Positions 46,763 to 56,681 of a stretch of 64,000 bases of DNA are shown here, piece by piece. The stretch comes from Muscardinus avellanarius (lineage: Eukaryota; Chordata; Mammalia; Rodentia; Gliridae). Made by a program: the position numbers and the translations under genes. The notes beneath the pieces were generated by a model that saw only the letters and a list, made by a program, of their open reading frames with translations, did no database searches and was not told the origin of the DNA. Location: NCBI GenBank assembly GCA_963383645.1, contig OY726560.1:64125058-64189057 (forward strand). The letters are read 5' to 3'. Within the stretch, counting starts at the first letter, position 1. Each line of letters begins with the position of its first letter.

Positions 46763-46937
46763 GCTGGGCGTGGTGGCGCACGCTTGTAATCCCCACTCTT
46801 GGGAGGCAGAGACAGAAGGATCGTGCAGGTTCGAAGCCAGCCATGCTGGCTTAAGGAGACCCTGTTTCCAAATAAAAAAGGATAAAATAGGTCTGGGAGT
46901 GTAGCCCGGAGGAGCTTCCAAGAACCCCAGTACCACC
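46763..46937 (+). repeat. SINE, short-linker subfamily (TTCCAGGAA type)
   Basis: GCTGGGCGTGGTGGCGCACG, CTGGCTTAAGGAGACCCTG, GAGCTTCCAAGAACCCCAGT. Eight bases of the right half are missing compared with its relatives. Confidence 0.93.
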
Positions 46938-46938
46938 A

Positions 46939-46997
<59 letters not shown>
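46938..46997 (+). repeat. (GAAA)n microsatellite in a SINE tail
   Basis: About 15 GAAA units. Confidence 0.97.
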
Positions 46998-46999
<2 letters not shown>

Positions 47000-47329
47000 C
47001 TACAAGCCTAGGAAAAAGTTTCTGAGTTGTAAGACTTTTGGAGAAGAAAGTGTCAGATCTGAAACTAATATTCAAGTTTTTATTTGAAAGGGCTAGTCTG
47101 CAAATGAATATATGCAGGAACTTAACTTTTTTATCTGATGGAGAGGTGAAAAGATGATACCCCCAATACACAAATGTACATGTTCACATCCTCTTGCCTG
47201 TATTTTATAGCATGATTAATAAAATGATAATTCTAAGTACTGAGTCAGTTGCATTTTTCCTTTGTGGTATCATCCTGTGGCTAAAAATTTCTTCCTTTTG
47301 ACTCTTGTCATTAATGACATCTCCTGTGA

Positions 47330-47440
47330 TGGTTAATATACCTGTTCTACCACCAGAGTATTAGTTCTTTAAGAACGTATACAGTATTTCATCAGTGCCT
47401 GGAATATTGTAGGTACTTGATCAATATTTGTTAATATATG
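47330..47440 (+). repeat. L2-like LINE 3' terminus
   Basis: TCAGTGCCTGGAATATTGTA then GGTACTTGATCAATATTTGT is the usual L2 ending. Confidence 0.55.
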
Positions 47441-47454
47441 TTTTTGTTTGTTTT

Positions 47455-47659
47455 TTGGTGGTACTGGGGGTGGAACCCAGAGGCTTTCTACCTCCGGGCT
47501 ATACTCCCAGAGCTATTTCATATTTTATTTGGAAACAGGGCCTCACTAAGTTGCTGAGAGCCTCACTAAGTAGCTAAGGCTGGCTTCAAAACTGTGCAAT
47601 CCTCCTGTCTCAGCCTCCCAAGCGTGGGGATTACTAGACGTGCGCCACCACGCCCGGCT
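47455..47659 (-). repeat. SINE, B1-dID dimer
   Basis: GGTGGTACTGGGGGTGGAAC through CGTGCGCCACCACGCCCGGC, antisense. Confidence 0.93.
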
Positions 47660-49077
47660 TGTTAATCTATGTATGTGAACAAATGAATGTATACTTTTAT
47701 ACCCTGTGGTTCATGTGGGTATTTTCTCTTGGACTATTTTTTAGAGCAGTCAAAGAGAGAGCTATTTCATTGGTTAAGGTAGAAGTGGCTAATGTTGATT
47801 TAGAGGAATGAGACAGATTATGAGAGCCCTTGACTGATACAAACTTCTTGTGTATCTGAAATAAAAAGTAATTTCCAAAGTAGATTCCTTCCCCACTATC
47901 AGTGAAGGATACATTATGACTATGACTACCCAAACTCCGTTTGACCTCAGATTATTAGGCTAAGCCATTTAATCTAAGCCAAGTGGGTTTTCCCATCCTG
48001 TTCACTAATGATGGCTCAGGATTTACACAAATCACCTCTGTCTACCAAATCAGAAGAAAAGGGCTACTAGGAAGATCTGGAGATGTTACCTCTCTCTTCC
48101 AAGAATACTGTAGGACAAGATAGTGTTTCTTCTTGCCATGCACATTGTCATATCTGGACATACCACTTGGACTAGCTCATCCATAGCTTGGCCAGGAAGC
48201 TAGGTCAGGAGATGGTGGAGCCAAGGAAAAGGCCTTCCATCGCTGACGTTTAGTGCTGTTCAGCAGTCACATCTAACACCCTGGATCCAGGTCTGCCCAG
48301 CCTTCCTCCTTTGAGAAACAGTAAACCCCCTAATTGATCAAGCCAGTTTAAGTCAGGGTTTAGTGAACTTCAGACAAACACAGTCAGTAGAAAAGATTGC
48401 ACAATCACACACTGACGAAGCTGAAGGGTACTTTTAGTAATCCAATTTACGCTCTTATTTTACATGGAGAAAATGAAGACAGCCCAGAAAGGTGGAAGGA
48501 CTTGTGTAAAGCCATCTGTAGAGTGAAAATCAGAACTAGGCCCGATCGCAGGCTCTAGGATCCTACTTATCACTCTGAATCTGAAACTTGGCCATCCACA
48601 TTGTCATGGTAATGAGAAGTGGTAACTGGAAAATAGACACATCTTGAGCCTTTGACTCTCACTTGAGTGATGGAGGTTTCTGGGCAGCTTTTGCTTCCCT
48701 CCCGGAAAGGAGTCACGATGCCAGGAAGTATTGCAGCCATTTGCACCTATTGGCAAGAAGCTAATCTACTAAAAATGGTGTAGTGAACAGCTGAGAGCCT
48801 GGGAGCATCCCCAGCAGCTCCATAAAGGCCGTGTGAGCAAGGTCAACCCATATTTGTAGGAGCTGAGTGGTATGAATTCTGATGTCCAGAGCATTCCTCA
48901 TGGATACTCTTTTTCTCATGCTACACACTTTTTTTTCTCATGTTACCATTTTCTCATGCACAATTTTTCTCTTTCTTTGGTAGACTGTAATTTACTGCAA
49001 CAACCAGCTAAAACTTCTGTTTTAAGGGTTCTGTGCATTATCCCCTTGCATTTGCTGTTCTTAAAATAAGTGGCTCA
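47660..49077. other. Unique intergenic sequence with one MIR trace
   Basis: No exon recognised. 48465-48575 (CAGCCCAGAAAGGTGGAAGG, CAGAACTAGGCCCGATCGCA) looks like an antisense MIR core. Confidence 0.5.
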
Positions 49078-49276
49078 AGCCAGGCATGGTGGCGCACGCT
49101 TGTAATCCCAGTATTTGGGAGGCTGAGACAGGAGGATCGTGGTTTGCAGACAGCCTCAGACTTAGTGAGGCCCTTTGCAACTCACTGAGACCCTGTTTCA
49201 AATTAAAGAATAAAAACTAGGGCTGGGAGTGTAGCTCAGAGGTAGAATGCCCCTGGCTGCCAGCCCAGTACCACAA
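49078..49276 (+). repeat. SINE, B1-dID dimer
   Basis: AGCCAGGCATGGTGGCGCAC through CTGCCAGCCCAGTACCAC. Confidence 0.93.
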
Positions 49277-49317
49277 AAAGTAAAAATGGCTCAAATTTTT
49301 TGTTACTCTTTTTCTTT

Positions 49318-49484
49318 TTGGTACTGGAGATTAAACCCAAGGGTATTCTTCCTCTAAGGTACACCTCCAAATTTAGGGCCTTGTAAACTTGCCGAGGCTG
49401 GCCTTAAACCTGCGATCCTGTCTGTCCTACTGTCTCAGCCTCCCAAGTGTTGGGATTATAGACATGCACCACTACACCTGGCCA
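49318..49484 (-). repeat. SINE, B1-dID dimer (internally deleted)
   Basis: TTGGTACTGGAGATTAAACC through GACATGCACCACTACACCTG, antisense. Confidence 0.88.
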
Positions 49485-49499
49485 TTTGTTACTTTCTTA

Positions 49500-49915
49500 T
49501 TTAGAAAAAGATTCAAATCTATGCCAAAGTAGTGATAATATTATAATAAATTCCTATATATCTTTCATCTAGATTCACCAATTGTTAGTTGATGCTTTCT
49601 ACATTTCTCCTCTTCTCTACATACACAAAAAAATTTCTGAACCCTTCTAGACTACATTATAGATATTATGAACTTTAACCCCACATATATTCCTTAGAAA
49701 CAGGAATAATCTTATACAACTACTATACAGCTATAAAATTCAGGAAACAACATAGATACAGTGCTGTTAATTAAAATATGGGTCATTATCTGCATTTTAC
49801 ACTTGTCTCAATGCTGCTTATAGTAGTACTTTTTGTTTTGACAAGAATCCATTCCAGGTTGACACACTGTATTCACTTGTCGTATCTCTTTAGTTTCACT
49901 TAATCTGAAATGGGT
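49500..49915 (-). repeat. Old LINE fragment (antisense), probable L1
   Basis: TCATCTAGATTCACCAATTG, CCACATATATTCCTTAGAAA and TCACTTGTCGTATCTCTTTA. Resembles 36050-36360. Confidence 0.4.
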
Positions 49916-49919
49916 CTTC

Positions 49920-49998
49920 AATGGACTAAAGATACAGACTCGTACTCGAGAACTCTCCTAGCATGCACGAGGCCCTGGGTTCCATTCCAGCACCATAA
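49920..49998 (+). repeat. ID-type SINE monomer
   Basis: AAGATACAGACTCGTACTCG, CTAGCATGCACGAGGCCCTG, GGTTCCATTCCAGCACCATA and an AAAC tail. TGGGTCTTCAA flanks both sides. Confidence 0.82.
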
Positions 49999-50060
49999 AC
50001 AAACAAACGCAAAACAATATGGGTCTTCAAATTTTCTTTTATGAGATAAAAAAAAAAACC

Positions 50061-50278
50061 AACTTGGCATGGTGGTGCACCCTTGTAATCCCAGTACTTG
50101 AGAGGCCGAGACAGGAAGATCGTGGGTTCAAGCCCAGGCTCAGATATTTAGTGAGACCCTCCACAACTTAGTGAGACCCTGTTTCAAAATAAAGAATGAA
50201 ATAGGGCAAATAGGGCTGAAGGTGGAGATTGGAGGTAGAATGACTCAGAATGACTCTGGGTTCAATCCTCAGTACCAC

Positions 50279-50280
<2 letters not shown>
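50061..50280 (+). repeat. SINE, B1-dID dimer
   Basis: AACTTGGCATGGTGGTGCAC through GGTTCAATCCTCAGTACCAC. Confidence 0.93.

Positions 50281-50281
<1 letters not shown>

Positions 50282-50321
<40 letters not shown>
50282..50321 (+). repeat. (GA)n microsatellite in a SINE tail
   Basis: About 20 GA units. Confidence 0.97.
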
Positions 50322-50326
<5 letters not shown>

Positions 50327-51660
50327 ACAGGCCTGTTGTTTTGTAGAATTTATCACCATTTGGGTTTATCTGGTAGTTAGCACATAATTAAAGTTATGCA
50401 GCTTGGGTGGGAATTGGTGATCCAAGTCATAGCATCACATCCGGGAATGTGTGAAGTCAGCCACTGGTGGTGGAGTAAACTTTATCTCTCATTCAGAGAT
50501 AAGCTCTGGCTCATTCTCTTGAGTCTACTAAGTTCTGAGAAGAGACTCATCCTTCTTACATGATCTGTGGGCAACATGGAATCACTTCCATGGTTTCCTA
50601 GATAGACTTTGAATTACAGGGCCCTCTGGTAAGAGATGAGTTCACAATGTATTTTGACAGCTGCATTGGGAATAAGCAAAAACTGCTCCCTCAAAGGTCC
50701 GATAAAGCCAGTTGCCAGATGACCTGGAGATCAGAGGGAAAGGGTTAATAAGGACATGGGACATCTGGTTTTCCTTAAGGATTACTGAGCTTCCTCCAAA
50801 TATCATTCTTTTACACCTGAAAAAGTTCCATGTCCTGTTCCCATAGAATCCTCAACCAATGTGGCCCTGACCTGTGATTTATATAAAAAGTAGCTGTTCC
50901 TTAATTTTCCCCACAATGGCTTCATTCTTACCTTATGAACCTGCTTTTGTCAGTGCTGCCTTTGATTTATAGAAGATTTCAAACTCCCCAAATGACTATC
51001 CCTTTTCTTTTCATTAAAGTTAATCTCCACAAAGACACTTTCATCCGCTGATTAGTCATGCCCCAGTGAGCCCTGCTAACCAGAGGCTAAGTTATTGATG
51101 TGTTAAAGATGTAATCTCTAAGTCTTGGGACCACTGAAGAGACCCCAACATGTTACTTGACAGTCAACACCTCACAATGTATTGCCTCCTTTGAGCTGCC
51201 GTGGTCACACGTGTTCCTTGGGGTCCATAAATCTCTGCAGCCTGACTGCCTGTGAGGCTGAGTTACTGTGGGGCCGAGAGGCGGCTGCCAGCACTCACTG
51301 CCCGGCACCCCAGGACACATGGTGCCTTCTCCTGACGCCAGTTTCTCCCAATAACCAGTGTCCAGCAGCAAATCGATCACACCAGCGGCAGCAGCTCATT
51401 GTTTTCTGCCTTATCCGTGGCCTTCCTCATAAATTCACACCACCGGCAAGTCTACAGGACTGTCACTGAGTGTACTATGGGCTGCCAGGAGCACTAGTCC
51501 CTCCTCCTTCCCGTTGGTCTGGAGCTTGTGTGTAAGCTTGGCTTGGTCATAATGAAGTTGATTGGATGGTGATGAGGCCTGAAATGCACAGAAGAGAAGC
51601 CTCCCTGGAAATTTGTAATAATCTCCCAACAACCGATTTCAAATTGGTAGATTAAAAAAA
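50322..51660. other. Unique intergenic sequence
   Basis: No gene or clear repeat recognised. The 95-aa frame at 51182-51469 has no recognisable domain and is not called. Confidence 0.5.
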
Positions 51661-51671
51661 TAATAAACCTG

Positions 51672-51851
51672 ACGGGTGTGGTGGCGCACGCTTGTAATCC
51701 CCGCGCTTGGGAGGCAGAGACAGGAGGATCGTGCAAGTTCGAAGCCAGCCGTGCTGGCTTAAGAGACCCTGTTTCCAAATAAAAAAATATAAAATAGGTC
51801 TGGGAGTGTAGCCCTAAGGTAGAAGGGCTTCCAGGAACACCAGTACCACAA

Positions 51852-51852
<1 letters not shown>
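51672..51852 (+). repeat. SINE, short-linker subfamily (TTCCAGGAA type)
   Basis: CGGGTGTGGTGGCGCACGCT, CTGGCTTAAGAGACCCTG, GGCTTCCAGGAACACCAGTA, then an AAT-repeat tail. Confidence 0.95.

Positions 51853-51853
<1 letters not shown>

Positions 51854-51894
<41 letters not shown>
51854..51894 (+). repeat. (AAT)n tail between two SINEs
   Basis: About 14 AAT units between adjacent SINEs of the same subfamily. Confidence 0.95.
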
Positions 51895-51896
<2 letters not shown>

Positions 51897-51902
51897 CCTT
51901 AA

Positions 51903-52083
51903 ACCGGGTGTGGTGGCGCACACTTGTAATCCCCGCGCTTGGGAGGTAGAGACAGGAGGATCGCACAGGTTCGAAGCCAGCTGCACTGGTTTAAGAGACC
52001 CTGTTTCCAAAATAAAAAGTATAAAAATAGGTCTGAGAGTGTAGCCCGAAGGTAGAAGGGTTTCCAGGAACCCCAGTACCACC
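51903..52083 (+). repeat. SINE, short-linker subfamily (TTCCAGGAA type)
   Basis: CCGGGTGTGGTGGCGCACAC, CTGGTTTAAGAGACCCTG, GGTTTCCAGGAACCCCAGTA, then a second AAT tail. AATAAACCTT appears before it and after the second tail. Confidence 0.95.
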
Positions 52084-52085
52084 AA

Positions 52086-52115
52086 AATAATAATAATAAT
52101 AATAATAATAATTAT

Positions 52116-52147
<32 letters not shown>

Positions 52148-52148
52148 A
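52086..52148 (+). repeat. (AAT)n microsatellite
   Basis: About 20 imperfect AAT units in the tail of the preceding SINE. Confidence 0.95.
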
Positions 52149-52846
52149 AATAAACCTTTGACATCGTGAGTTTCAGTTTGGTCTACGCGAGGATGATGTT
52201 TCTCAACTGGAAAGACAGTCTGTGGAGCAACATGTTGTCTGCATTGTAAGATGTTTAGGGTTAGCATTTTACATGTTCATAGTAAGTGGCAGACAGACAC
52301 TCCCGATCATTGTGATAACATCCAATGCCTATACAAGTTTGTTTTTTCTACAAAAATTTAAATTGTCCCTGGTAAGGCAGCACCTCCCCCATCCCATTTC
52401 TTAAATAGAAGGAAGACACCCAGACCAGGAGTGGAGGTGTGGGTACCAATTCCCTAACGTAAGAATAGAAGACCCATCCCAGGAAAACATAACCTTGACC
52501 CCGCTTTTATCAAAGGTTTTGTTTTCCAAATCACACCCATTTATTAGCTAGCACACAGTTCTGCGGGTCTGAAGGCCAGGAGCCCAAGCTGCAACTCACC
52601 AGGCTGGAATCAAGATGTGAGCTTGGCTTCTCCTGTGGTGTAGGGAAAGAATTGCTTTCAGGGGTAGAATTTGGCTCCTTGTGGTTGTAGGACTGAGGTT
52701 CCAGTTTGCTTGCTGGCTGTCAGCTTGAACCTTCTCTTATCTCCTAGAAGATGATTGGTGCCCAGTGCAGTGATGTCCAGAGGTGGGGCTCTTGGATAGT
52801 GACTGGATCGTGAGGACTCTTACCCATCAGTGGGTTAATTCATCAA

Positions 52847-52861
52847 CAGGTTCAGGATTGA
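52847..52861 (+). repeat. Target-site duplication, left copy (ATP5MF retrocopy)
   Basis: CAGGTTCAGGATTGA, repeated perfectly at 53542-53556. Confidence 0.95.
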
Positions 52862-52876
52862 CACCAGGACTCCAAG

Positions 52877-53143
52877 ATGGCGTCAGTCGTACCACTGAAA
52901 GAGAAGAAACTCATGGATGTCAAACTAGCAGAGCTGCCAAGCTGGATACTGATGCGGGATTTCACCCCTTCAGACATTACTGGAGCATTTCAGAGAGGTT
53001 ACTACCGGTACTACAACAAGTACATCAATGTGAAGAAAGGGAGCATTGCCGGGCTCAACATGGTGCTGGCGGCTTATGTGCTTTTCAGCTATTGCCTTTC
53101 TTACAAGGAACTCAAGCATGAGTGGCACCGCAAGTACCACTGA
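52877..53143 (+). CDS. ATP5MF: Intact ORF of the ATP5MF retrocopy (ATP synthase subunit f)
   Basis: The frame is 88 codons, the length of the short mammalian subunit f isoform, with ATG in the context CCAAGATGGCG and TGA after HRKYH. It starts MASVVPLKEKKLMD, contains LPSWILMRDF and FQRGYYRYYNKYINVKKGS, and ends in a single membrane helix (MVLAAYVLFSYCLSYKEL) and a basic KHEWHRKYH tail. The parent protein is a small subunit of the F0 part of ATP synthase in the inner mitochondrial membrane, involved in assembly and dimer stability more than catalysis. No stop or frameshift is seen, and the substitutions seen are mostly conservative. It lies inside an LTR, which could lend promoter activity. 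Whether it is translated is unknown; a neutral recent copy would look the same. Confidence 0.85.
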   Translation: MASVVPLKEKKLMDVKLAELPSWILMRDFTPSDITGAFQRGYYRYYNKYINVKKGSIAGLNMVLAAYVLFSYCLSYKELKHEWHRKYH

Positions 53144-53282
53144 AGAGGGGCCACCGTGGAGGGCACACTCTACTGCTGATCATGACCACTTCGCCCAGTT
53201 CCCTTCCATGTGTGAAGACCTCAAATTATGGCAGAATCCTTTTCTATCCTGAGAATGAACGCCCAATAAAAACTGACTGGTA

Positions 53283-53465
53283 GCCGGGCGTGGTGGCGCA
53301 CGCTTGTAATTCCTGCGCTTGGGAGGCAGAGGCAGGAGGATCGAGGCCAGCCGCTCTGGTTTAAGAGACCCTGTTTCAAAAATACAGAAAATAGGTCTGG
53401 GAGTGTAGCCCAGAGGTAGAAGGGCTTCCAGGAACCCCAGTAACACCAAAAAAACAAAACAAAAC
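53283..53465 (+). repeat. SINE, short-linker subfamily, inside the ATP5MF retrocopy
   Basis: GCCGGGCGTGGTGGCGCACG, CTGGTTTAAGAGACCCTG, GGCTTCCAGGAACCCCAGTA and an AAAAC tail, flanked by a perfect 15-bp duplication. It must be younger than the retrocopy. Confidence 0.97.
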
Positions 53466-53541
53466 AAAACAAAAAAAACTGACTGGTACCTGTAAAAAAA
53501 AAAAAAAAAAAAAAACAAAAAAAAAAAAAAAAAAAAAAAAC

Positions 53542-53556
53542 CAGGTTCAGGATTGA
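53542..53556 (+). repeat. Target-site duplication, right copy (ATP5MF retrocopy)
   Basis: CAGGTTCAGGATTGA immediately after the A-tail. Confidence 0.95.
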
Positions 53557-54196
53557 ATAGACTATTAAGAATTGGGAGAAACTGTATGACATGGGCCTGG
53601 TTAGAGAAAGTGGGTTACTGGGGGTGTGCCCCAGAAGCATATACTGTCCCCAGCCCCTTCCAATCTCTCTCTTTGTTTCCTGACTGCCACTGGGTGAGCA
53701 GCGTTGCTCAGCCACGCCTTTCTGCCATGTGCCGCATCACCACAGGCCCAGAAACAACGGAGCCAGCCAACGATGCACTAAAACCTCTGGAGCCATGGCA
53801 CAAAATAAATCTTTCTTTTTCTAAGTTGATTTCCTCAGTTAATTTACCAAAGCAATGGAAAGCTGACGCACAAATGCAGTGTTGAATTATTCTCTGACTT
53901 GGAACCTCTCTGCCTTTTTCTTTTGCTCCCAGAAAACTCTTGCTGAGCTTTTGGAGTTGATTGGATGCTGATTGGATGAAAAACTGGCCCGTACTCTTTT
54001 TTATTGAGATAACAGCTTGAATGATGATTAGTCAAACTGCTAGAAAAAAGATTCTAATGGCTTCTTCTCAATTTCTGTACCTATCTCATTGAGGAGCAGT
54101 TTCTTTTCTTTTCTTTTTCTCTTCTTTCTTTCTTTTTTTCATCTTTCTTTCTCTCATCTTTCTTTTTTATTTCTTTATTTCTTTTTTTATGTGTGT

Positions 54197-54398
54197 GGTA
54201 CTGAAGGTAAAACCCAGAGGCTTTCCTACCTCCGGGCTATACTCCCAGACCTATTTTTTATACTTTATTTGGAAACAGGGTCTCACTAAGTTGCTGAGAG
54301 CCTCACTATGTAGCTGAGGCTGGCTTCGAACCTGTGCCATCCTCCTGTCTCAGTCTCCCAAGCGCAGGGATTACAAGTGTGTGCCACCACGCCCAGCT
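54197..54398 (-). repeat. SINE, B1-dID dimer
   Basis: GTGGTACTGAAGGTAAAACC through GTGTGCCACCACGCCCAGCT, antisense. Confidence 0.93.
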
Positions 54399-54431
54399 CA
54401 GTTTATTTTCTTAAGTGATTTTTTTTTTCTC

Positions 54432-54631
54432 GTGGTACTGGGGATGAAATCTAGAGGCATTTTACCTCTGAGCTACACCTCCAGCCCTATCTTATTCTTT
54501 TATTTGAAACAGACTTTTTCTAAGTTGTAGGTGGCCTCATTAAGTTACTGAGGTTGGCTGTGAACCTATGATTCTCCTGTCTCAGCCTCTCTAGTACTGG
54601 GATTCAAACGTGTGTCGCCACACCCTGCTCG
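54432..54631 (-). repeat. SINE, B1-dID dimer
   Basis: GTGGTACTGGGGATGAAATC through GTGTGTCGCCACACCCTGCT, antisense. Confidence 0.9.
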
Positions 54632-54635
54632 ATTC

Positions 54636-54745
54636 TTTTTTTTCTTTTTTCTTTTTCTTTTTCTTCTTCTTCTTCTTCTTCTTCTTCTTCTTCTTCTTCT
54701 TCTTCTTCTTCTTCTTCTTCTTCTTCTTTTTTTTTTTTTTTTTTG
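54636..54745 (+). repeat. (TTC)n pyrimidine tract
   Basis: About 22 TTC units flanked by T-runs, the tail of the next antisense SINE. Confidence 0.97.
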
Positions 54746-54747
54746 TA

Positions 54748-54842
54748 TTGTAGATTGTACCCAGGGGCATTCTACCTCTGAGCTATATTAAGTAGCTGAG
54801 GCTGGCCATGAACCTGTGATTTTCCTGTCTCAGCCTCCCAAT
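54748..54842 (-). repeat. SINE, B1-dID dimer (internally deleted)
   Basis: ATTGTAGATTGTACCCAGGG, then directly AAGTAGCTGAGGCTGGCCAT and CTCAGCCTCCCAAT. The centre and the 5' end are missing. Confidence 0.82.
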
Positions 54843-54869
54843 CGATAATTATTTTAAAAAATTATTTTA

Positions 54870-55070
54870 GCCAGGTGTGGGGTGCATGCCTGTAATCCCA
54901 GCACTTGGGATGTTGAAACAGGAGGGCCACAGGTTCAAGGCCAGCCTAAGCAAATCAGTGAGACCCTGTTTAGAAAAAATTTTTAACAAAGGTTGGGGAT
55001 GGGGGAGGCTGGGGTTAAAGATAGGAGGTAGAATGCTCCTGAGTTCAATGCCCTGTACCAAAAAGATAAA
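54870..55070 (+). repeat. SINE, B1-dID dimer
   Basis: AGCCAGGTGTGGGGTGCATG through GAGTTCAATGCCCTGTACC. Confidence 0.9.
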
Positions 55071-55730
55071 AAAAAACATTTTAATTTATATAGGAGAGAG
55101 ATGAATACATGCTTCCAAAAATGCTGAATACTAAAGAGTTGTACCCTTCTACTACCTTATCATAATCCAACCACCTTTTTCTCTCCAGAAGAAACTGTAG
55201 TTATGAATGGTGGGTATACGGCCAAGGTGTGTTTTACCACTTTATGTACATTTATATACATCTTCTGAATGCATAGAAGAGTGGGATTTTTTCTAGAAAT
55301 GATTGCCATACTGTACATATAATCTGGAAATCACTTTTATTGACTCAGCAATGCATTTTGAGGGTTACCTATATTAACCTATAGATCTGATTCTCTTAAT
55401 GTACTGTAAAATGTTTTATTTAGACATTTCCCCTCCTGATATTCATTTATAATTTCCACATTTATAAGCAATGCTGCATTGACAGTCTTACACAGGCCTC
55501 ATTGTGCTCGTTTCTTTAGAGAAGATGCCAAGAAATGCACTGCTGAATCATAGTTAGGAACTTTAGAATTATATCATGCAGGGTCAAAATGCTGCCCCCT
55601 AAGGGGCTGGAGCACTGTGAGGGTTCCCTTTACTCATGTCTTCACCAGCACTGGACACTGTCTGCATTAGTCAGTTTTCTATCACTGTGACAAAATATCT
55701 GAAAAAATGAACTTAAAGAAGAAAAAATTT

Positions 55731-55935
55731 TCCAGGTGGCGGTGCATGTTTGTAATCCCAGTTCTTGAGAGGCTGAGATAAAAGGATCACAGGTTCACGA
55801 CCAGCCTTAACTACTTAGTGAGGCCCTCCCCAACTTAGTGAGACCCTGTTTCAAAATAAAGAATAAAAAATAGGGCTGGGAGTGGAGCTCAGAGGTAGAA
55901 TGTCCATCCCTGAGTTCAATCCCTAGTAGAACAAA
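55731..55935 (+). repeat. SINE, B1-dID dimer
   Basis: CCAGGTGGCGGTGCATGTTT through GAGTTCAATCCCTAGTAGAA, inserted in the old L1 block. Confidence 0.9.
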
Positions 55936-56263
55936 AAAAGAAAAAGAAGAAATTTCTTTTGGCTCAAAGGATCTTTGTTTTAATTTGTATTTTCCTGTTT
56001 CCTAAGGAGACTGATTAACTTCTTGTTGGTTTATAGTAACATCTACTGGTTTATTGATTATTTATACTTTCTCTTTTTATATCTAACTAGATATATTATT
56101 TGGCTATTTTTAAATTGGGTTGTTTGTCTTTTATTAATTTATAACAATTATTTATGTTTTTATATGAATCCCTTGCAACATAAAATACAAAATATTTTCT
56201 TAACCGTATGGCTAAATTCTTATTAATATTTATTTATTCATTTTATTTATTTTATTTTTTATT

Positions 56264-56454
56264 TTTGGTGGTACTGGGGTTCCTGGAAACCCTTCTACCT
56301 CTGGGCTACACTCCCAGACCTATTTTATATTTTTTTTATTTGGAAACAGGGTCTCTTAAGCCAGCGCGGCTGGCTCTGAACCTGAGTGATCCTCCTGTCT
56401 CCGCCTCCCAAGCGCGGGGATTACAAGCGCAAGCGTGCGCCACCACGCCCGGCG
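56264..56454 (-). repeat. SINE, short-linker subfamily (TTCCAGGAA type)
   Basis: GGTGGTACTGGGGTTCCTGG through CGTGCGCCACCACGCCCGGC, antisense, with an extra GCGCAA near its 5' end. CTAAATTCTTA and TTAAATTCTTA flank it. Confidence 0.95.
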
Positions 56455-56605
56455 TTAAATTCTTAACATTACTTACAGTGTATTCCATTGAAGAGAAGAC
56501 TTCATTTTGATGTAGTCCAATGTATCACTTTTCCACTGTAGTTTACATTTTGGGGTCCAAAGATGTATAAGCCTTCCCTAAATTATGATTATATCATGAT
56601 TTCTA

Positions 56606-56623
56606 TATTTCCTCCTAATAACT
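56606..56623 (+). repeat. Target-site duplication, copy at the 3' end of the snoRNA-EIF4A1 retrocopy
   Basis: TATTTCCTCCTAATAACT, matching TATTTTCTCCTAATAATT at 59931-59948 at 16 of 18 positions. Confidence 0.8.
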
Positions 56624-56671
56624 TTTTTTGCCTCAAAAAGTGACATTTATTCAAAGAAAAAAATTGACAAG
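56624..56671 (-). pseudogene. EIF4A1: EIF4A1 retrocopy, 3' UTR end and A-tail
   Basis: Read on the minus strand this is the end of the EIF4A1 3' UTR: CTTGTCAATTTTTTTCTTTG, then AATAAATGTCACTTTTTGAG and a short A-tail (T-run at 56623-56629 on the plus strand). It is separated from the rest of the retrocopy (59422-59930) by the 2.7-kb L1-like insertion. AATAAA corresponds to TTTATT at 56646-56651. Confidence 0.82.
56657..56671 (+). repeat. Target-site duplication, left copy (L1-like element)
   Basis: AAAAAAATTGACAAG, repeated perfectly at 59407-59421. Confidence 0.92.
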
Positions 56672-56674
56672 GGG

Positions 56675-56681
56675 AAGATGG
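56675..56681 (+). promoter_or_regulatory. YY1-like motif at the L1-like element 5' end
   Basis: AAGATGG lies within the first ten bases of the element, the place where L1 promoters of other mammals carry a YY1 site that fixes the transcription start. The following 760 bp are CpG-rich and contain two further GCGCCATA segments (about 56880 and 57087). Promoter activity is inferred. Confidence 0.5.

Larger units (their letters stand above)
52862..53541 (+). pseudogene. ATP5MF: ATP5MF processed retrocopy, whole insert
   Basis: This is an intronless copy of the mRNA of mitochondrial ATP synthase subunit f. It has a short 5' UTR (CACCAGGACTCCAAG), the full coding frame, a 3' UTR with AATAAA at 53265-53270 and a long A-tail. 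A perfect 15-bp target-site duplication flanks it, the standard mark of L1-mediated retroposition. A short-linker SINE later inserted between the AATAAA and the A-tail (AAAAACTGACTGGTA at 53268-53282 and 53474-53488). Because the frame is still intact it is called retrocopy and not dead pseudogene; expression cannot be judged from sequence. Confidence 0.93.
52765..53875 (+). repeat. MaLR-like LTR containing the ATP5MF retrocopy
   Basis: 5' part: GATGTCCAGAGGTGGGGCTC, TAATTCATCAACAGGTTCAG. 3' part after the retrocopy: GCCACGCCTTTCTGCCATGT, CACCACAGGCCCAGAAACAA, CACAAAATAAATCTTTC and GAAAGCTGACGCAC. The two parts form one continuous MaLR-type LTR once the insertion is taken out. Confidence 0.65.

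Noticed and set aside
49240..49280. tRNA-like A and B boxes (GTAGCTCAGAGGTAGAATG, GGTTCAATCC) repeated through the window
   Set aside because: They belong to the ID halves of SINEs; no cloverleaf with a full acceptor stem was found, so no tRNA genes are called.
53221..53715. 164-codon minus-strand Phe-rich frame
   Set aside because: Antisense translation of the SINE and A-tail in the ATP5MF retrocopy.
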